Assembly (NCBI GenBank): GCA_036265325.1
Contig: DATAPH010000032.1
Span: forward strand, 1-49,608
Direction: 5' to 3'
Origin: AC-51 sp036265325
GTDB lineage: Bacteria; Actinomycetota; UBA4738; HRBIN12
Length of the DNA stretch: 49,608 nucleotides
Below the pieces are notes generated by a model. It was not told the origin of the DNA. It did no database searches and saw only the letters and a program-made list of their open reading frames with translations. Positions 25,249 to 33,583 of this stretch are shown piece after piece (the stretch's first letter is position 1; each line of letters begins with the position of its first letter). A program made the translations under genes and the position numbers.

Positions 25249-26115
25249 CTACAGCGACCCCACGAGGGCGGCGAGCTCGTCGAGCGCCTCGGCGGCGGTC
25301 CGATCGAGGCGTAGGTCGGCGAGCGCCCTCCGAGACGCCGTGACGAGCGCGGCGGCCTCGGCGCGAGACGCGCCGGGCGCGGCGTCGCCGTCGGCAAGGT
25401 CGTCGAGCAGTTGGAACGCGGCCCCGAGCGGTCGCGCGAAGGCGCGCAGCGCGTCGTCGACCTCGGGGCCGCCACCGGCCAGAGCCGAGCCGAGCAACAC
25501 CGGGCCTTCGACGGTATACGCGCCGCCTTTGAGATACGCGACCGTCGCGGGGTCGACGCCGTCGAGATCCGCCACAGAGAGGTAGGCGCCGAGCGCGAGC
25601 TCGAGCCGCATCCTCGCGAGCCGTGCCGAGCCGGCCGCCTGCCGGTCGTCGGGAAACCCTGCCGTGGAGAACAGCTGCTCCGCGAAGGCGGCCGCTAGGT
25701 CGCCCGCCACGATCGCGACGGCGTCCCCGACCCGCTCCGGGTCGGCCTGGCCGCGATCCTTCGCGGCCGCGATCTGCCGGGCGCGTGCGCTCGGCTGCCC
25801 GCGCCGCACGTCGTCACCGTCCATCACGTCGTCATGCAGGAGAGCCATCGTGTGGAGGAGTTCGACCGAGGCGGCCGCTTGCCAGATCTCGGGACCGTCC
25901 GCGCCGCCAGCGGCACGGTAACCCCAGTAGGTGCCCGCTGGGCGAAGCCGCTTGCCGCCGGCGCGGACGAGCCGCTGGATCTCCTCCACCGGCTCGACGG
26001 TGCGCCGGTCAACGTCGAGCGCTTCTTCATGCCGGCCCGCAAGGAACGCTTCGAGGATCCCATCCACCCGCGCGACGACCGGCCCGAGGGCGGAGTCGGT
26101 GGCTGCGGCTGCCAT
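25249..26115 (-). CDS. Polyprenyl diphosphate synthase family protein (second copy, short)
   Basis: Class I trans-prenyltransferase, 288 residues. Motifs are GGKRLRPAG, the first Asp-rich DDVMD at 95-99 followed by GDDVRRGQP, KGGAYT at 196-201, and a second Asp motif DDLAD at 238-242. The four-residue gap and reduced size compared with the 354-residue enzyme at 7725-8789 suggest a geranylgeranyl/farnesyl-type product, perhaps precursor supply. The region after the second motif is short, so it may also be a divergent or non-catalytic partner subunit. It is divergent from ctaA/ctaB; a GC-rich perfect palindrome separates them. Confidence 0.85.
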   Translation of the reverse strand: MAAAATDSALGPVVARVDGILEAFLAGRHEEALDVDRRTVEPVEEIQRLVRAGGKRLRPAGTYWGYRAAGGADGPEIWQAAASVELLHTMALLHDDVMDGDDVRRGQPSARARQIAAAKDRGQADPERVGDAVAIVAGDLAAAFAEQLFSTAGFPDDRQAAGSARLARMRLELALGAYLSVADLDGVDPATVAYLKGGAYTVEGPVLLGSALAGGGPEVDDALRAFARPLGAAFQLLDDLADGDAAPGASRAEAAALVTASRRALADLRLDRTAAEALDELAALVGSL

Positions 26116-26148
26116 GGCGGCAGTATCCCAAGTGTGCGACGAGCGCCG

Positions 26149-26164
26149 GGGGGGACGTCCCCCC
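26149..26164. promoter_or_regulatory. 16-base perfect palindrome between divergent genes
   Basis: Six G, then ACGT, then six C: a perfect palindrome with no spacer, in the 67-base gap between the divergent polyprenyl synthase (start 26115) and ctaA/ctaB fusion (start 26183). It begins 34 bases from one start codon and ends 18 bases from the other. It could be an operator for a dimeric regulator controlling both genes. The match to a known box is not clear to me. Confidence 0.4.
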
Positions 26165-26182
26165 TATCATGAGGCCGAGCCC

Positions 26183-27988
26183 ATGAAGCGGACGTTCCGT
26201 TCCCTCGCGACCACCACCGCGGTGTTGACGCTGCTGCTGATCGCGTGGGGTGGGATCGTCCGGGCGACGGGCTCGGGCGACGGATGTCCGGACTGGCCCA
26301 CCTGCTTCGGCCGATGGATCCCGCGGGTCGAGTACCACACGCTCATCGAGTACACGCACCGCCTTCTCGCGTTCCTGGCGGGCGTCGCATCGCTGGCGCT
26401 CGCGGTCGTCGGCGGTTGGTCGCTCTTCCGGAAGGCTCCGGTCGAACGCGTCACCGCCTGGCTCGCCGTGGCGCTGCTCCCGTTGTTCATCGTCCAGGCG
26501 CTGATCGGCGGTTGGATCATCCACTCAGGGGAAGACCCGAGCGTGGTGACGCTGCACTTCGCCGTCGCGTTCATCGTGCTCGGCCTGGTCGTGGTGATCG
26601 CAGCCCGGACGCGTCTCGGCACTCGCCCGGGCGGTGACCGGAGCTACGCCCGCCTCACCCTCCTGACGGCGGCCGCCACCTACGCGTTGCTGCTGGTCGG
26701 GACGTATGTGCGAGCGGAGAACGCAGGCCTCGCGTTCCGCGAGTGGCCCCTGATGGGCCAGAGCTTGGTGCCCGATCTGTCGCTGCCGGGAGCCGTCGCG
26801 ATGTTCGCCCATCGGATGCTCGCGATCGTCGTCGTGGCGCTGGTTGCATGGACGATGGTCCGTGCCCGGACAATGACCGCTCGGTCCGCGCTGCTCGTCC
26901 GGCTCTCGACCGCCGCCCTCGTCCTGCTCGTGGCCCAGGTGGTCGTCGGCGGGGCCAACGTCCTGACGGAACTCGCCACCTGGGCGCGGGCGACGCACGT
27001 CGCGTTGTCCGCCTTGATCTGGGCGACCGTCGTCGCGCTCGCGGTGGCGGCACGCGTCGAACCCGCCGGCGACCGGTCATCCGATCGTGAGCCCGCGCCC
27101 GAGACCGAAGGTGTCAAACCACCGACGATGGGCGACACGATCCGCGCCTACGTCGCGCTCACGAAACCGCGGATCATCGTCCTGCTGCTGATCATCACCG
27201 TGCCTGCCATGGTCCTGGCAGCAGGCACGATCCCCTCGCTCGCGTTGATCCTGGTCACGCTTGTTGGGGGGACGCTCGCGGCGGGCGCCGCGAATGCGAT
27301 GAACATGTACCTGGACCGCGACATCGATCAGGTGATGAAGCGCACGCGTCAGCGACCGTTGCCCGGCCATCAGATCGAGCCGGACGCCGCGCTTCGGTTC
27401 GGGTTCGTCCTGGCCGCCGTCGCCTACGCGTTCCTGGCGATGACGGTGAACGTCCTGGCAGCGACGCTCGCGTTGTCGGCGATCGCGTTCTACGTCTTCA
27501 TCTACACGATGTGGCTGAAGCGCTCGACCGATCAGAACATCGTGATCGGCGGGGCGGCCGGCGCCGTGCCGGTCCTGGTCGGATGGGCGGCCGTCACCGG
27601 CTCGATCGCGTTGCCCGCGATCGTGCTGTTCAGCGTCGTCTTCCTGTGGACGCCGCCGCATTTCTGGGCCCTGGCCTTGCGCATGCGGGACGACTACGCG
27701 GCCGCCGGCGTGCCGATGATGCCGGTGGTCCGGGGCGATGACGAGACTCGCCGGCAGATCTTCCTGTACTCGCTCGTCTTGTTCGGAGCGACACTGCTCT
27801 TGATCCCGATCGCCTCGATGGGGCCCGTGTACACCGCCACTGCGATCGTCCTCGGCGGCGTCTTCGTCTACCGCTGTCTCCAGTTATGGCGTGCTCCCAC
27901 GGATGACCAGTCGTGGCGCGTGTTCAAGTTCTCCCTGCTCTACTTGGCCGGGCTATTCGTCGCCGTCGCGCTCGACGCGCTCGTTTGA
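26183..27988 (+). CDS. ctaA/ctaB: Heme A synthase / protoheme IX farnesyltransferase fusion
   Basis: A 601-residue membrane protein joining both steps from heme B to heme A. Residues 1-295 are CtaA (COX15): heme-ligand histidines 59 (EYTHR), 125, 210 (AHRML) and 272 (ATHVAL), and a Cys35/Cys41 pair in the first loop. Residues 320-601 are CtaB: the NMYLDRDIDQVMKRTRQRP block carries Asn374, Asp378 and Asp382, which bind the farnesyl diphosphate magnesium. A hydrophilic linker (DRSSDREPAPETEG) joins them. The ATG at 26183 is chosen over the upstream frame because it precedes the first helix and has a GAGG site. Its product is needed by the caa3 oxidase encoded nearby. A comparable fusion is known in Thermus. 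Confidence 0.96.
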   Translation: MKRTFRSLATTTAVLTLLLIAWGGIVRATGSGDGCPDWPTCFGRWIPRVEYHTLIEYTHRLLAFLAGVASLALAVVGGWSLFRKAPVERVTAWLAVALLPLFIVQALIGGWIIHSGEDPSVVTLHFAVAFIVLGLVVVIAARTRLGTRPGGDRSYARLTLLTAAATYALLLVGTYVRAENAGLAFREWPLMGQSLVPDLSLPGAVAMFAHRMLAIVVVALVAWTMVRARTMTARSALLVRLSTAALVLLVAQVVVGGANVLTELATWARATHVALSALIWATVVALAVAARVEPAGDRSSDREPAPETEGVKPPTMGDTIRAYVALTKPRIIVLLLIITVPAMVLAAGTIPSLALILVTLVGGTLAAGAANAMNMYLDRDIDQVMKRTRQRPLPGHQIEPDAALRFGFVLAAVAYAFLAMTVNVLAATLALSAIAFYVFIYTMWLKRSTDQNIVIGGAAGAVPVLVGWAAVTGSIALPAIVLFSVVFLWTPPHFWALALRMRDDYAAAGVPMMPVVRGDDETRRQIFLYSLVLFGATLLLIPIASMGPVYTATAIVLGGVFVYRCLQLWRAPTDDQSWRVFKFSLLYLAGLFVAVALDALV

Positions 27989-28524
27989 CCAGCGAGCACC
28001 TGGTCGAGCACCCCCGAGAGCTGGCTCGCACTGGTCGCGCCCGGCCCGATCGCGTAGCGGATCGTCCCGGTTCGATCCACCACGTACGTATCCGGCAACC
28101 CGACGTAGTCGAGCGACGCCGCGAACTTGCCCGTCGGGTCGGCGATGCTCGGATAGGGCACGTGGTAGCTCTCGACCCACGCCTGCGCGGCCGCGTCCTG
28201 GTCCATGTGATCGATCCCGAGAAAGGCCACACCTCGCTTGGCGTACCGCTTCGCGACGTCGACGAGCTCGGGCTGCTCCATCTGGCACGGCGTGCACCAC
28301 GACGCCCAGGCATTGAGCACGAGCACCTTGCCGGCGAAGTCTGCCGTCGACAGATCGTGCCCGTCGATCGACTGCCCGCTCAGCGTGGGCAGCGGCTCGT
28401 CCATCGCCCGGACGGTCGTGGTCGCGTCGGAGGACGATGCGTCGCCGCCCGAGCGGGTGCATGCCGCAAGCGCCAACACCGCAACGAGGACGGCGATCGA
28501 GCGAGCGGGCCGCATACGGACCAC
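27940..28524 (-). CDS. TlpA/ResA-like thioredoxin lipoprotein
   Basis: A 194-residue thioredoxin-fold protein with an N-terminal lipoprotein signal (lipobox LALAAC, Cys22) and active-site WCTPC with Cys77 and Cys80. The fold follows through LGIDHMDQD and the cis-Pro region GLPDTYVVDRTG. It is probably an extracytoplasmic thiol reductase that keeps apocytochrome c cysteines or CuA ligands reduced, supplied with electrons by CcdA (37519-38250). It is the last gene of the oxidase/maturation unit. Its 3' end overlaps that of the convergent ctaA/ctaB gene by 49 bases. Confidence 0.92.
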   Translation of the reverse strand: MVRMRPARSIAVLVAVLALAACTRSGGDASSSDATTTVRAMDEPLPTLSGQSIDGHDLSTADFAGKVLVLNAWASWCTPCQMEQPELVDVAKRYAKRGVAFLGIDHMDQDAAAQAWVESYHVPYPSIADPTGKFAASLDYVGLPDTYVVDRTGTIRYAIGPGATSASQLSGVLDQVLAGQTSASSATATNSPAK

Positions 28525-28543
28525 GGTACCGAACGGCTGTCGA

Positions 28544-29881
28544 TCAGCCGACGGTAACCGTGCCGTTCATGTCCGGGTGCACATCACAGTGGAAGTAGTA
28601 CGACCCCGGTTTCAAGGCAGGGATCTGATACTGAACCGTGTTCACGCCGACCACGATGGGTCCCGTGAACAACGGGTTCGTCGCCGACGCGTCGGGGAAG
28701 ATCGCGATGTCGTGCGGCACGCCGGAGTCCTGGTTGTCGAACGTGAGTGTGTACGGCTTGTTCGCCGGCAACGTGATCGTCTGGGTGTCGAAGGCGAGCC
28801 CGGAGGCCGTCACCGTCGTCGTGTCCCCGCCCGGCGGGGGCGCGCCCGAGGACGGCGGCGGCGCTGCGGAGGTGGGCGGCGCCGCACTGCTCGCCGGCGG
28901 GCCGCTCGGCGGCGGCCCGGTCCCACCGCCGGCCGGCGTCACCGTGACCGTCCCGGTCATGTCCGTATGGATGTCGCACCGGAAGAAGTACGTCCCGGGC
29001 TTGAGCGCCGGGATCGTGTAGTTGCCCTTGGCGACCCCCGTGACGATCTCGCCACGGAAGAGGTTCTTCTTGGCCGAGGAGTCCGTGTAGATCGCGAGGT
29101 TGTGCGGCACGCCCGCGTCGTCATTGTTGAAGGTGAACTGCGTCGGCTTGCCCGCCACGAACGTCAGGCTATCGGTGTTGAACTGCAGGCCCGACGCCGT
29201 GATCGACGTCGAGACGCCGCCGCCGGAGCCCTCCGCGCTTGCACCGGGCGACGTCGTCAGCGTGCCCGTCATGGTGGTCGGGTGGAACTTGCAGTAGAAG
29301 AAGTACTTCCCCGCGGGCAAGGCCGGGGAGGCGTAGTCGATGGTCGACACGCCCGTGACGCCGGCACCCTCGACGTACTTCGTCGCGTTGGGGTCCTTCG
29401 CGGGATCGGCGGAAGCCACCACCACGTCGTGCTCGACGCCCGCGTCCTGGTTGTCGAACGTGATCGTGAACGGCGTGTCGGACGGGGCGGTGAGAGAGTT
29501 GTTCTGGAACCCACTCGCGGCCGCTCCAGAGGGCGCGGTGACTGTCAGGATGACGGTAGGGGCGCCGCCTTGCTCCTCGCCGTTGGAAGCCAGCAGGAGC
29601 GCGGCACCCGACGCCAGCATCGCCACACCACAGACGCCGATCCCGACCGTCAGCAGCGACCCGGTGCCCACGCGCTTGCGCGAGGCGACGATGCCGACCA
29701 CCGTCACGATCCCGGCGGCTGTGACGAGCGCGGTCGCGGTCGCCGCGTGCGGCTCCATCCGGAGCAGCAGCCGGGAGAACCCCCACAGCACGATCCCGAT
29801 CCCGATCAAGATCACGAGCGGGATCAGGACGGGCAACAGCAGGCTCTGCCGTGGCCGGGGTGCCTTCGGCTCCCCGGTCAT
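28544..29881 (-). CDS. Membrane-anchored protein with three cupredoxin domains
   Basis: A 445-residue protein: three N-terminal helices (about 14-36, 48-66, 75-98), then three plastocyanin-like domains, each with a full type 1 copper set. Ligands are His151, Cys197, His200, Met204; His260, Cys302, His305, Met308; and His390, Cys432, His435, Met438. A Pro/Ser-rich linker (residues 318-352) separates domains 2 and 3. Domains 2 and 3 are most alike. The position between ctaG and tlpA suggests electron carriage to, or copper delivery for, the caa3 oxidase. It could also store copper. Its 5' end overlaps the ctaG stop by four bases. I know no name for this architecture. Confidence 0.9.
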   Translation of the reverse strand: MTGEPKAPRPRQSLLLPVLIPLVILIGIGIVLWGFSRLLLRMEPHAATATALVTAAGIVTVVGIVASRKRVGTGSLLTVGIGVCGVAMLASGAALLLASNGEEQGGAPTVILTVTAPSGAAASGFQNNSLTAPSDTPFTITFDNQDAGVEHDVVVASADPAKDPNATKYVEGAGVTGVSTIDYASPALPAGKYFFYCKFHPTTMTGTLTTSPGASAEGSGGGVSTSITASGLQFNTDSLTFVAGKPTQFTFNNDDAGVPHNLAIYTDSSAKKNLFRGEIVTGVAKGNYTIPALKPGTYFFRCDIHTDMTGTVTVTPAGGGTGPPPSGPPASSAAPPTSAAPPPSSGAPPPGGDTTTVTASGLAFDTQTITLPANKPYTLTFDNQDSGVPHDIAIFPDASATNPLFTGPIVVGVNTVQYQIPALKPGSYYFHCDVHPDMNGTVTVG

Positions 29882-30702
29882 CGCTGCGCTCCCGCCCGCA
29901 GATCGGCCTCGACGTCACGCAGCGCGAGCGCGTCCCAGCCCTCGACCCGTTCGCGCCGTTCCCAGCGGAAGAAGATCACGGTCGTGAACCCCCAGAAGAT
30001 CATGGTGCCGAGCAACTTCATCGACAGGCCCGCCACGAGTTGGTCGGTCAGCACCGAGATCCCGAAGACCCGCGGGAACGTCTCGTACACGAGATACAGG
30101 GGCCGGTGCGAGAACGTGAGGAACGACGCCGGGATCATGGGCACGAGTCCCTGGATGAACAGGTAGAGCATCTGGACCGGTGGCGTGAGCGGGGGCAGCT
30201 CCGGCAGTGGGGACATGATCGGCCACCACATGATGATCGCCGAGCCCACCAGCACGACGTGCATCAGGAAGTGCAGCGGCTCATCGACGACGGCGGCGTC
30301 GACGATCGCGGGCCAGTGGGCGAACAGCAAGACGCCATTGAAGATCAGCGTGGCGACGAGCGGCCGGGTCAACTTCTGCCAGATCCGTGCGACCCACCGC
30401 GGCGACAGCATCTTCCGCCACATCCACGCTGGGATCCCCGCGACCAGCATCGGCGCCGCCACGAGCGTGAAGAGCAGGTGCTGGATCATGTGCGCCGTGT
30501 ACCAGACGCGCTCCGCGAGGTCGTGCAGCGGCCAGACCGACCCGATGAACAGGACCGCCATCCCCCACAGGAATAGGTGGCGAACATGCGGCGTGGTGGT
30601 CTCGCCAGTGTCGCGCTCGTGCCGTCGCGACCAGATCAGGTACGCGGCGACGACCGATCCGAGGATCAGCGAGACGTCGACGTGTGGGTTGAACGGCGGC
30701 AT
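29878..30702 (-). CDS. ctaG: Cytochrome c oxidase assembly factor CtaG (caa3 type)
   Basis: A 274-residue membrane protein with about seven helices. His-containing segments such as AHMIQHLLFTLVAAPMLVAG and EPLHFLMHVVLVGSAIIMWW match the caa3_CtaG family, needed for copper insertion into oxidase subunit I. It lies 4 bases downstream of the subunit IV stop and overlaps the cupredoxin gene by four bases, fitting a shared assembly role. The start ATG at 30702 immediately precedes the first helix. Confidence 0.93.
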   Translation of the reverse strand: MPPFNPHVDVSLILGSVVAAYLIWSRRHERDTGETTTPHVRHLFLWGMAVLFIGSVWPLHDLAERVWYTAHMIQHLLFTLVAAPMLVAGIPAWMWRKMLSPRWVARIWQKLTRPLVATLIFNGVLLFAHWPAIVDAAVVDEPLHFLMHVVLVGSAIIMWWPIMSPLPELPPLTPPVQMLYLFIQGLVPMIPASFLTFSHRPLYLVYETFPRVFGISVLTDQLVAGLSMKLLGTMIFWGFTTVIFFRWERRERVEGWDALALRDVEADLRAGAQR

Positions 30703-30706
30703 CGCG

Positions 30707-31057
30707 TCAGCCGCTCCACACGCGGAACGTCAACAGCACGACGGCGTAGAGCGTGAACGCGCCGATCGCGCCGAGAGCGAACACCCGCGAGAACCGCCCG
30801 TTGTCGAACTTCAAGTGCATGAAGTAGCCGACCACGAGTACGAACTTGATGACCGTGCAGGTGAACAGCGCCACCACCAGTTTGGTGCCGGCGAGCGAGG
30901 AGTAGCTGAGCGCGACCTCGATGCAGGTGAGCGCGATCAGCAACAGCCCGACGCGGATGTACTCTCGCGCCGACGGGTGGTACGCGATGTGCTGCTCCGG
31001 CGGGTCGGTCGGCCTTGGCGCGGTGTCGGGTTCCGTCCGGTGTTCCGTCGAGCTCAT
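30707..31057 (-). CDS. ctaF: Cytochrome c oxidase subunit IV
   Basis: Small three-helix subunit, 116 residues from the chosen ATG. The helices begin at YIRVGLLLIALTCIEVALSY, then VVALFTCTVIKFVLVVGYFM with HLKF (a typical COX4_pro/CyoD feature), then a final hydrophobic segment. An in-frame start at 31102 would overlap the ctaE stop by 14 bases; the ATG at 31057 has a clear GGAG site 8 bases before it, so I prefer it. It belongs to the caa3 oxidase. Confidence 0.9.
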   Translation of the reverse strand: MSSTEHRTEPDTAPRPTDPPEQHIAYHPSAREYIRVGLLLIALTCIEVALSYSSLAGTKLVVALFTCTVIKFVLVVGYFMHLKFDNGRFSRVFALGAIGAFTLYAVVLLTFRVWSG

Positions 31058-31088
31058 CGGCCGATCTCCATCGAGGCGGTCTCCATCG

Positions 31089-31700
31089 CTAGACGGCTCC
31101 ATGCGGCGGCGGCGCCGGGATCAGGTACACGACCGTGAAGATCACGATCCACACGATGTCGACGAAGTGCCAGTACAGCCCGACCATCTCGACCGGGAAC
31201 GCGGGGTCGTCCGACAGTGACCCGCGGAACGAGAATGCGATCAAGATCAGCAGCATCAAGATCCCGACGGTCACGTGCACGCCGTGGAACCCGGTGAGCA
31301 CGAAGAACGTCGAGCCGAACAGGTTCGTGTGCAGGGTCAGACCCTCGCGGAAGAACGAGGTGAACTCGAACACCTGGCCCCCGACGAAACACATCCCGAG
31401 CATCGCGGTCGCGAGCAGCCACAGCCGCATCCGCGCGTAGTCGCGAGCAAGGGCCGCGTTGTGCGACAGCACCATCGTGAGCGAGCTCGCGAGCAGCACG
31501 AACGACGACACCGACGTGTAGCCGATGTCGAACACGTCCTGCGGGTACGGGCCGGTTGTGCTCTGCCCGCGGTACAGGACGTACGCGGTGATCAGTCCGC
31601 CGAACAGCAAACACTCCGACGCGAGGAACAGCCACATCGCGAGCTTGGTCGACCGAAGACCGGTGGACGTGTACTCGATCGGGGCGTGGATGTCAGACAT
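31089..31700 (-). CDS. ctaE: Cytochrome c oxidase subunit III
   Basis: A 203-residue, five-helix subunit of the heme-copper oxidase, missing the first two helices of the mitochondrial version as in other short bacterial forms. Signatures are WLFLASECLLFGGL and the FHGVHVTVGILMLL block, and GLYWHFVDIVWIVIFTVVYL at the end. The ATG at 31700 follows the subunit I stop by 3 bases. It stabilises subunit I and proton uptake. Confidence 0.97.
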   Translation of the reverse strand: MSDIHAPIEYTSTGLRSTKLAMWLFLASECLLFGGLITAYVLYRGQSTTGPYPQDVFDIGYTSVSSFVLLASSLTMVLSHNAALARDYARMRLWLLATAMLGMCFVGGQVFEFTSFFREGLTLHTNLFGSTFFVLTGFHGVHVTVGILMLLILIAFSFRGSLSDDPAFPVEMVGLYWHFVDIVWIVIFTVVYLIPAPPPHGAV

Positions 31701-31703
31701 CGC

Positions 31704-33566
31704 TCACTCCGCCACCGAAGGCTCGAGGGCCCATCCCGTCAGCCCGACCACGATCACGAGCGCCCCCGCCGCAACCAACCACCACGCGTAATACAGGACG
31801 CCGTACCCGAGCATCGGGAAGCCGAACGATACGACCAGCGGCCAGAACGAGGGGCTTGGCAGATGGATCGGGTGCCCGTCGCTGTGGTGGTCCTCGCCGG
31901 AGCCGCCGGCCGGCACGCGCACAAGCCTGCCGCTCTCGTCCTCGGCGTACTTGCGGTGCCAGAACTCGTCGAGCGAGTGCACCGTCGGGATCTCCTCGAA
32001 GTTGTAGACCGGCGGCGGGCACGACGTTGTCCATTCGAGCGTGCGCGCGTCCCACGGATCCTCGTTCTCCAGGCCGGCCGGCTTCAGCTGGGTGCGGATC
32101 ACCATGATGATGAACAGCAGGACGCTGAGCGCGATCGTGAACGCGCCGACCGACGAGACCTGGTTCCACACCGTGAGGCCAAGCGCCGCCGGGTACGTGT
32201 ACTCGCGGCGGATCATGCCCCCGAGGCCGAGGATGTGCATCGGGGCGAACGTCAGGTTGAATCCGATCAGCAGGATCCAGAACTGCACCTTGCCCCACTT
32301 CTCGGGCAGCATCCTGCCGAACACCTTCGGCCACCAGTAATACGCAGCGCCGAAGATCGCGAAGATCGCGCCGCCGAACAGCACGTAATGGAAGTGGGCC
32401 ACGATGTAGTAGGTGTCGGTCTGCTGGTAGTCGGACGGCACGATCGAGTGCGTCACGCCAGAAAGCCCACCGATCACGAACATCGCGATACCGCCGAGCG
32501 CGAACAGCATCGGCGAATCCAGGTGGAGGTCGCCGCCGTACAGGGTCCCCATCCAGTTGAAGATCTTGACGCCGGTGGGCACGGCGATGATCGCGGTCGA
32601 GATGCCGAACGCCGTGTTGGCGACCGGGCCGAGGCCCGCGGCGAACATGTGGTGCGCCCAGACGCCGAACCCGATGAACCCGATCGCGATCCCCGAAAAG
32701 ACGACGAACTGATAGCCGAACAATGGCTTCCGCGCGAAGACCGGCAGGATCTCACTGAAGATCCCGAACGCGGGTAGGATCAGGATGTAGACCTCGGGAT
32801 GCCCGAATAACCAGAACATGTGTTGCCACAGCAACGGTTCGCCGCCGCGGGTCGGATCGAAGAACGCGGTGTCCCACCGCCGGTCGAACAGCAGCTGGAA
32901 CAGCGCAACCGTGATGATCGGCAGCGAGAACGCCAACAGGAACTGCACGACCAAGCCCATCCACACGAACGGCGGCATCCGGAATAGCGACATGCCAGGC
33001 GCGCGCATGTTGATAACGGTGACCGCCAGGTTGATCGCGCCGACCGTCGAGGCGATACCGGTGATCAGCAACCCCAGCGCGTAGAAGGTCAACCCGTTGC
33101 CGGGGTCGGTCGTGGAGTTGGGGGCGTACGCGAACCAGCCGCCGTCGGGCGCGCCACCCAGGAACCAGCTCGAGTTCAGGAACAGCGCACCGAGCAGGAA
33201 CACCCAGAACGACAGTGCGTTGAGCCGCGGGAACGCGACGTCGCGTGCGCCGATCATCAATGGGATCAGGTAGTTGAAGAACGCCGCCGACATCGGCATG
33301 ACGAACAGGAAGATCATCGTCACGCCGTGCATCGTGAAGATCTGGTTGTACTGGTCGGCGTTCAGCAGCGTGTTGCTCGGCTTCGCCAGCTGCGAGCGGA
33401 TCAGCAGCGCCTCGCACCCGCCGAGCACGAAGAACAGGAACGACGACAGCCCGTACATGATCCCGATCTTCTTGTGGTCCACCGTCGTGAACCAGCTCCA
33501 GAAGCCCGTCGTCGCCATCGGGCGACGAAGGATCCCCTTCTGCGGCGTGAGGGTGATGGTTGCCAT
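31704..33566 (-). CDS. ctaD: Cytochrome c oxidase subunit I (caa3, A1 type)
   Basis: Catalytic subunit with hemes a and a3 and CuB, 620 residues, reducing O2 to water and pumping protons. The starting block is WFTTVDHKKIG, heme ligand His in IFTMHGVTMIFLFVMP, FGHPEVYILILP with the Glu of the D pathway (subtype A1) and the covalently linked His-Tyr, the CuB pair in GVWAHHMF, and TGVKIFNW for the K pathway. HFHYVLFGG holds the a3/a ligands. After the 12 core helices comes a tail with two further hydrophobic segments, as in other caa3 subunit I proteins. It starts 17 bases after ctaC. Confidence 0.98.
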   Translation of the reverse strand: MATITLTPQKGILRRPMATTGFWSWFTTVDHKKIGIMYGLSSFLFFVLGGCEALLIRSQLAKPSNTLLNADQYNQIFTMHGVTMIFLFVMPMSAAFFNYLIPLMIGARDVAFPRLNALSFWVFLLGALFLNSSWFLGGAPDGGWFAYAPNSTTDPGNGLTFYALGLLITGIASTVGAINLAVTVINMRAPGMSLFRMPPFVWMGLVVQFLLAFSLPIITVALFQLLFDRRWDTAFFDPTRGGEPLLWQHMFWLFGHPEVYILILPAFGIFSEILPVFARKPLFGYQFVVFSGIAIGFIGFGVWAHHMFAAGLGPVANTAFGISTAIIAVPTGVKIFNWMGTLYGGDLHLDSPMLFALGGIAMFVIGGLSGVTHSIVPSDYQQTDTYYIVAHFHYVLFGGAIFAIFGAAYYWWPKVFGRMLPEKWGKVQFWILLIGFNLTFAPMHILGLGGMIRREYTYPAALGLTVWNQVSSVGAFTIALSVLLFIIMVIRTQLKPAGLENEDPWDARTLEWTTSCPPPVYNFEEIPTVHSLDEFWHRKYAEDESGRLVRVPAGGSGEDHHSDGHPIHLPSPSFWPLVVSFGFPMLGYGVLYYAWWLVAAGALVIVVGLTGWALEPSVAE

Positions 33567-33583
33567 CGGTCGGGTGCGAGCTC

